DNA from: Xiphophorus maculatus
Taxonomy: Eukaryota; Chordata; Actinopteri; Cyprinodontiformes; Poeciliidae
Length of the DNA stretch: 64,000 bases
Assembly: GCF_002775205.1 (NCBI RefSeq)
Contig: NC_036447.1
Coordinates: 15,358,501-15,422,500 of the forward strand
Reading direction: 5' to 3'
Part shown: piece after piece, positions 60,264 to 64,000 of the stretch
Position numbering within the stretch: the first letter of the stretch is position 1
Layout: each line of letters begins with the position of its first letter
Made by a program: the position numbers and the translations under genes
The notes under the pieces: model-generated
The model's database searches: none
What the model was told of the DNA's origin: nothing
The model's input: only the letters and a program-made list of their open reading frames with translations

Positions 60264-61812
60264 CTGTCAGGAATACATCACACTTATGAATATTACATTA
60301 CACTGTATGTTCTTTTCTAAATCTCCTTCAAACCTGGCAGCCTTTGTTTGAATTTTAGATTTTAATGCATACAAAATATGATGAACTCCTCCGTCACAAC
60401 GCTGGTGTTTTATTTATTTATTTATTTTAAAGGACTATAATCTACATACAGTGAGTCTAACTGGAAGCCTAAACAGTTCTCTTTATCTTGATAGAAAGTC
60501 TTACAAAAACATTTTCTTAATCTCTGAATCACTTTCCTCTATACTGCTTAAGTTTTTTATTTAATTTTTTTTGTCAGAGTATGCAATATTCACATAAAAT
60601 AAACATTTTTCTCCTATCATGAAGTGCATTCCAATATTTTCAGGTATTCACATAGATGTCGTCTGCATTAACGGCATCAATGAAACCCACTGCTACTGCT
60701 AAACCCCATGCTGGTGCTAAAAATATCAGTGACCTTATTAATATTTAAGACGACCCATTATGCACAGTTCAGCATCTTTATTTTTGAAACTATAACTCTA
60801 CTATGCCACATGTGCATAATTTATAGATAAAAACAAATATTTTTCTGGACTACTGGTGTTTTTTGAGATCCGGCATTTGATCCATCAACAGCAACAAGCT
60901 GTTATAACTCCAGTCCTTTTAAGGAAAAACTCTGATGAACAGCTACATTCTCCTGATAAGGAGGACTGAAGAGGTTCTTGTTTATCTCTCAAGTAAAAAA
61001 AAGTTAAACTTGAAAGAGATTTTCCATCTCATTTCACAAATGTTCTATTATTTCATCATCTCAGCAATGTTCCACTGACAAACCATTTATTTTGAAGTAT
61101 GAAGAGCATGTTATGCAATATAACAATAGTAGGTCACAAGTTCAGTGAGTCCGTGGATCCCCTGCTAAAGCTTTGCAAAAGGCCTTAAAATAAATTCATA
61201 TGTTATTTCAGCAACATAGTCTCACTGTCAAAAATTTAGTAAGAAATATTTTAGTAAGAAATATTTTTCTTTTGACTACATTCAAAGAAGTGCCACAAAA
61301 TAACTAGTGCAAATATTACAGTTACTTCTAACTGTTGAAATAAAATAATCATTATTGAAGTATTTTTAACAAATACTTTGCCTTTTTGAAATTGTCCAGG
61401 AGCTCTAAATTAGTAATCCAGTACTTCTTGCTGTGACATGGCATAGAGGACCATTTCTTTTAGCCACTCTTCAAAACAAGAAACACACAGGGGGTACTTT
61501 GGTGGACCATATGTTTCAAGAGGTACATTTTGGTCTTTGTCAAGCAAGACGTGTTGATTTTATACGTCATGAAACAGCAACAATCTACAGTCAGAGAGAA
61601 TAATTAAAACATTTAAAACAACCACAACTGCGGCTGAATGAATACCAAAGTTTTTACTCACAGTGAGAAACTATACAAACTCTGAAGCTCAGTGTTAGAA
61701 AACTGCAGCGGAAACTTCACACAGCAGTTTGAAGGTTTATTTATTTATAGGCTTTTAATGCATAATTGCAAGGAGTGTCAATAAATGTAAAGTGTGTTGT
61801 AATTACAGTTTC
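60264..61812. other. GUCY1B1: GUCY1B1 intron upstream of the last visible exon
   Basis: AT-rich sequence with a short TTTA repeat near 60,412. I looked on the minus strand for the preceding GUCY1B1 exon and saw nothing like it, so the next exon lies beyond the window. Confidence 0.6.
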
Positions 61813-62453
61813 TACGGGAGAGGATTAGGGCCACCGAAAAAAAAAAAAAGAATTCTGAGTTTAAAATCAGAATTCTGAGTTTAAAGTCAGAATTCTGAGA
61901 TTAAAGTCAGAATTCTGAGATTAAAGTCAGAATTCTGAGTTTAAAGTCAGAATTGTGAGATTAAAGTCAGAATTCTGAGATTAAAGTCAGGATTCTGAGA
62001 TTAAAGTCAGAAAGTCAGAATTCTGAGTTTAAAATCAGAATTCTGAGATTAAAGTCAGAATTCTGAGTTTAAACTCAGGATTCTGAGATTAAAGTCAGAA
62101 AGTCAGAATTCTGAGTTTAAAGTCAGAATTCTGAGATTAAAGTGAGAATTTTGAGTTTAAACTCAGGATTCTGAGATTAAAGTCAGAAAGTCAGAATTCT
62201 GAGATTAAAGTCAAAATTCTGACTTTAAACTCAGGATTCTGAGATTAAAGTCAGAATTCTAAGTTTAAACTCAGGATTTTGAGATTAAAGTCAGAAAGTC
62301 AGAATTCTGAGTTTAAAGTCAGAATTGTGAGATTAAAGTCAGAAAGTCAGAATTCTGACTTTAAACTCGGGATTCTGAGATTAAAGTCAGAATTCTCACT
62401 TTAATCTCAGAATTCTTTTTTTTTTTTTTTCGGTGGCCCTAATCCTCTTCCGT
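61813..62453. mobile_element. Inverted-repeat element carrying a 20-bp minisatellite, 8-bp flanking duplication
   Basis: The left end TACGGGAGAGGATTAGGGCC continues to CACCG and poly(A); the right end is poly(T), then CGGTGGCCCTAATCCTCTTC and CGT. The arms are inverted copies with one mismatch in about 24 bases. ACAGTTTC flanks the element on both sides (61,805-61,812 and 62,454-62,461; the exact border is ambiguous by one base because A ends one and starts the other). The length of the duplication suits hAT-type elements. The interior is entirely minisatellite. Confidence 0.85.
61850..62412. repeat. 20-bp minisatellite, unit like TCAGAATTCTGAGATTAAAG
   Basis: About 27 units of TCAGAATTCTGAG(A/T)TTAAAG occur, some with an inserted AGAAAGTCAG and some with the last part replaced to read TTTAAACTCAGG. 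The unit contains the 12-base palindrome TCAGAATTCTGA, and variants form CTGAGTTTAAACTCAG, a 16-base palindrome. The last units are inverted (CTCACTTTAATCTCAG), so the array ends are themselves complementary. Confidence 0.9.
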
Positions 62454-62461
62454 ACAGTTTC

Positions 62462-63684
62462 ACTTACATTATCTGAAATCATTTCTGCTGTTGTAATAGT
62501 AATGATTCACAGAAGCTGATTGCGGGCATGCTCACTATAAATATGTTTTATGTGGTTGTCTCAAGATAACAAGAAAAATGTGTTATCATGAGAAAACAAG
62601 AGTCATTATCTCTTGATAATGGTATATTTGCTTGGGGGAGAAATGACACATTTGTGAGCTTACAGGAAAATACTTCAATGAGCAGAGCTTCATTTCTTCC
62701 ATTCACTTTAACAACTGGCTGTCTCCATGTTTGAAACTCGTTAACCGTTTCTACCTACAGTGATTTCTCTGGCGGTACATTTAAGTACAACTAGTGAATG
62801 AACTAATCCTATACTAAATAATCACTTAATTTTCATGAGAAAACTTAACTGCAGCATTTTTGGTAGCTATAATAAAAGACAAAAGCTAAGATAAAAATAA
62901 CTATACCAAGTACAACTGTTTTTGGCTTGCTAAGCCTAATAATTGTTTTAGGTAAACACAATCAAAATATTGAAATGTTTACAAATCAAAAAGGAAAGGA
63001 AGATCGATGAGGATTTAATGTGCTTAACTTCAGGACCCAAATAGTTAAAAAAAAAATTGAGTCTGATGTGTTCAGTGGGTTGATCATATCAGACTTCACA
63101 GGAAAAGAGCTTCATAAACCTGTACAGAATCTGACAGGGAGTCACAGTAGTAGAGCAACTATTTCTGTACTTTTACAGATCCAGTAATGAGCTTGGTCTT
63201 TTTGAACCATCAGATGAAACAAAAGTGTGCATAACTTCATTTAATTAGCAGCTGAAAGATATGCCTGGCTATTTGTAGATTGGCATAAAGTAGAAAAAAA
63301 ACAAGCTAGTCTGGTTATATTGATAAATTGAGCATCAGCGTTAAAGAGAAAATTAATTTATCTATTTATTAGTTGGAGTCAAGAGGTTTAATTTCCATTT
63401 AAAACTGAATTTGATGCGAAGAAAAATCCTTCCAAAAAGAAGGCATCATTTGATCTTTAAATGTATTTAACACATCATCAAGGCACCTTTTTCCTTTCTG
63501 CAGTTTTCCTTTTTCTATACAATTACAATGCAGTTGCTAATAATCCTGGCAGGATGCTATCCTTCAGAGGAGGCATAATAGAGTCATTTTAGTATGTAAA
63601 ACTTTGATCCAAATTTATCAGAAATAACAAAGACATGTTTTGATCATTAGCACATTTTCATGATTTCTCTAGAAAACTATCCAT
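62462..63684. other. GUCY1B1: GUCY1B1 intron, no feature seen
   Basis: Presumed intronic because the 5' exons of GUCY1B1 are not in the window. AT-rich, with no open frame or repeat that I can support. Confidence 0.45.
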
Positions 63685-64000
63685 ATTCAGTGCCTAGCAA
63701 AAGTATTTAACTTTGCACATTTTACAGACATCTATGTTATTGAAATATTTATAATACAATTCATCACACACTAGCAGATAACAAGATGAAGAAAAAATAT
63801 CATTTGTTTTCAACAACTAGAAAATGTTTTAAAAAAATTATTATTATTTTTTATAAAAAATAAACATCTGAAAAGTGTGGCATGTATCTTTATTAAGCTG
63901 GAAGTGACCTTCTCCCCCAGTCATTAGTTTTATGCAGCTTTGTACAGGATTTCTTCCAGGATTGCCCTATATTTAGCTCAAAACATCTTCCAGTCAACTT
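63685..64000 (-). mobile_element. Tc1/mariner-like copy running off the window
   Basis: AGTGCCTAGCAAAAGTATTT, then GAAAAGTGTGGCATGTATCT, TATGCAGCTTTGTACAGGAT and TTTCTTCCAGGATTGCCCTA follow the terminal and coding middle of the same fish Tc1-like family as at 57.5 kb, in the reverse orientation. The other end lies outside the window. Confidence 0.6.

Noticed and set aside
60264-64000. Further 5' exons of GUCY1B1
   Set aside because: No minus-strand sequence resembling the preceding PAS or H-NOX parts was found by eye; they should lie beyond the window.
1-64000. tRNA, rRNA or CRISPR arrays
   Set aside because: No cloverleaf, rRNA-like or regularly spaced direct-repeat pattern was seen; the only tandem array is the minisatellite at 61.8-62.4 kb, which has no unique spacers.

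Overview
The window is vertebrate genomic DNA, almost certainly from a teleost fish. Coding sequence is split into short exons with GT/AG borders in long AT-rich introns. The proteins are recognisable vertebrate families, and the interspersed repeats are of kinds common in teleosts (Tc1/mariner-like fragments, LINE 3' tails, small inverted-repeat elements, a minisatellite-bearing element). No bacterial operon, phage, plasmid, CRISPR or virus signal was seen. Exons were joined by hand from splice-site phase and family resemblance, not by alignment software.

Layout from left to right. (1) 279-5705, plus strand: the 3' part of synaptopodin-2 (SYNPO2), a large exon with an alternative stop plus a spliced last exon. 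(2) 7.7-13.4 kb, plus: myozenin-2 (MYOZ2), a non-coding first exon and four coding exons. (3) 18.1-37.3 kb, plus: USP53, a CpG-rich first exon and 15 coding exons (1,004 residues). (4) 42.6-43.8 kb, minus: FABP2, four exons (132 residues) with the exon lengths expected of the family. (5) 50.4-60.3 kb, minus: the last six exons (337 residues) of the soluble guanylate cyclase beta-1 subunit, GUCY1B1; its 5' exons lie beyond 64,000.

SYNPO2-MYOZ2-USP53-FABP2 in this order and orientation is the order I recall from human 4q26. GUCY1B1 next to FABP2 is not the human neighbour. SYNPO2 and MYOZ2 encode Z-disc proteins and share a short basic motif here. USP53 is a tight-junction-associated ubiquitin protease, FABP2 an intestinal fatty-acid carrier, and GUCY1B1 half of the nitric-oxide receptor. 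They are a conserved neighbourhood, not a pathway.

The rest is intron and intergenic DNA rich in transposon remnants. The best defined are a LINE-tail insertion with a 13-bp target duplication (25,295-25,663), a 1.04-kb inverted-repeat element flanked by AT (45,888-46,929), a Tc1-like relic with a LINE tail nested in it (37,606-38,687) and an inverted-repeat element filled by a 20-bp minisatellite with 8-bp flanking duplications (61,813-62,453). I found no convincing undescribed system. The most notable items are the motif shared by the two Z-disc genes, the SYNPO2 splice site overlapping its stop codon, and the minisatellite-bearing element.
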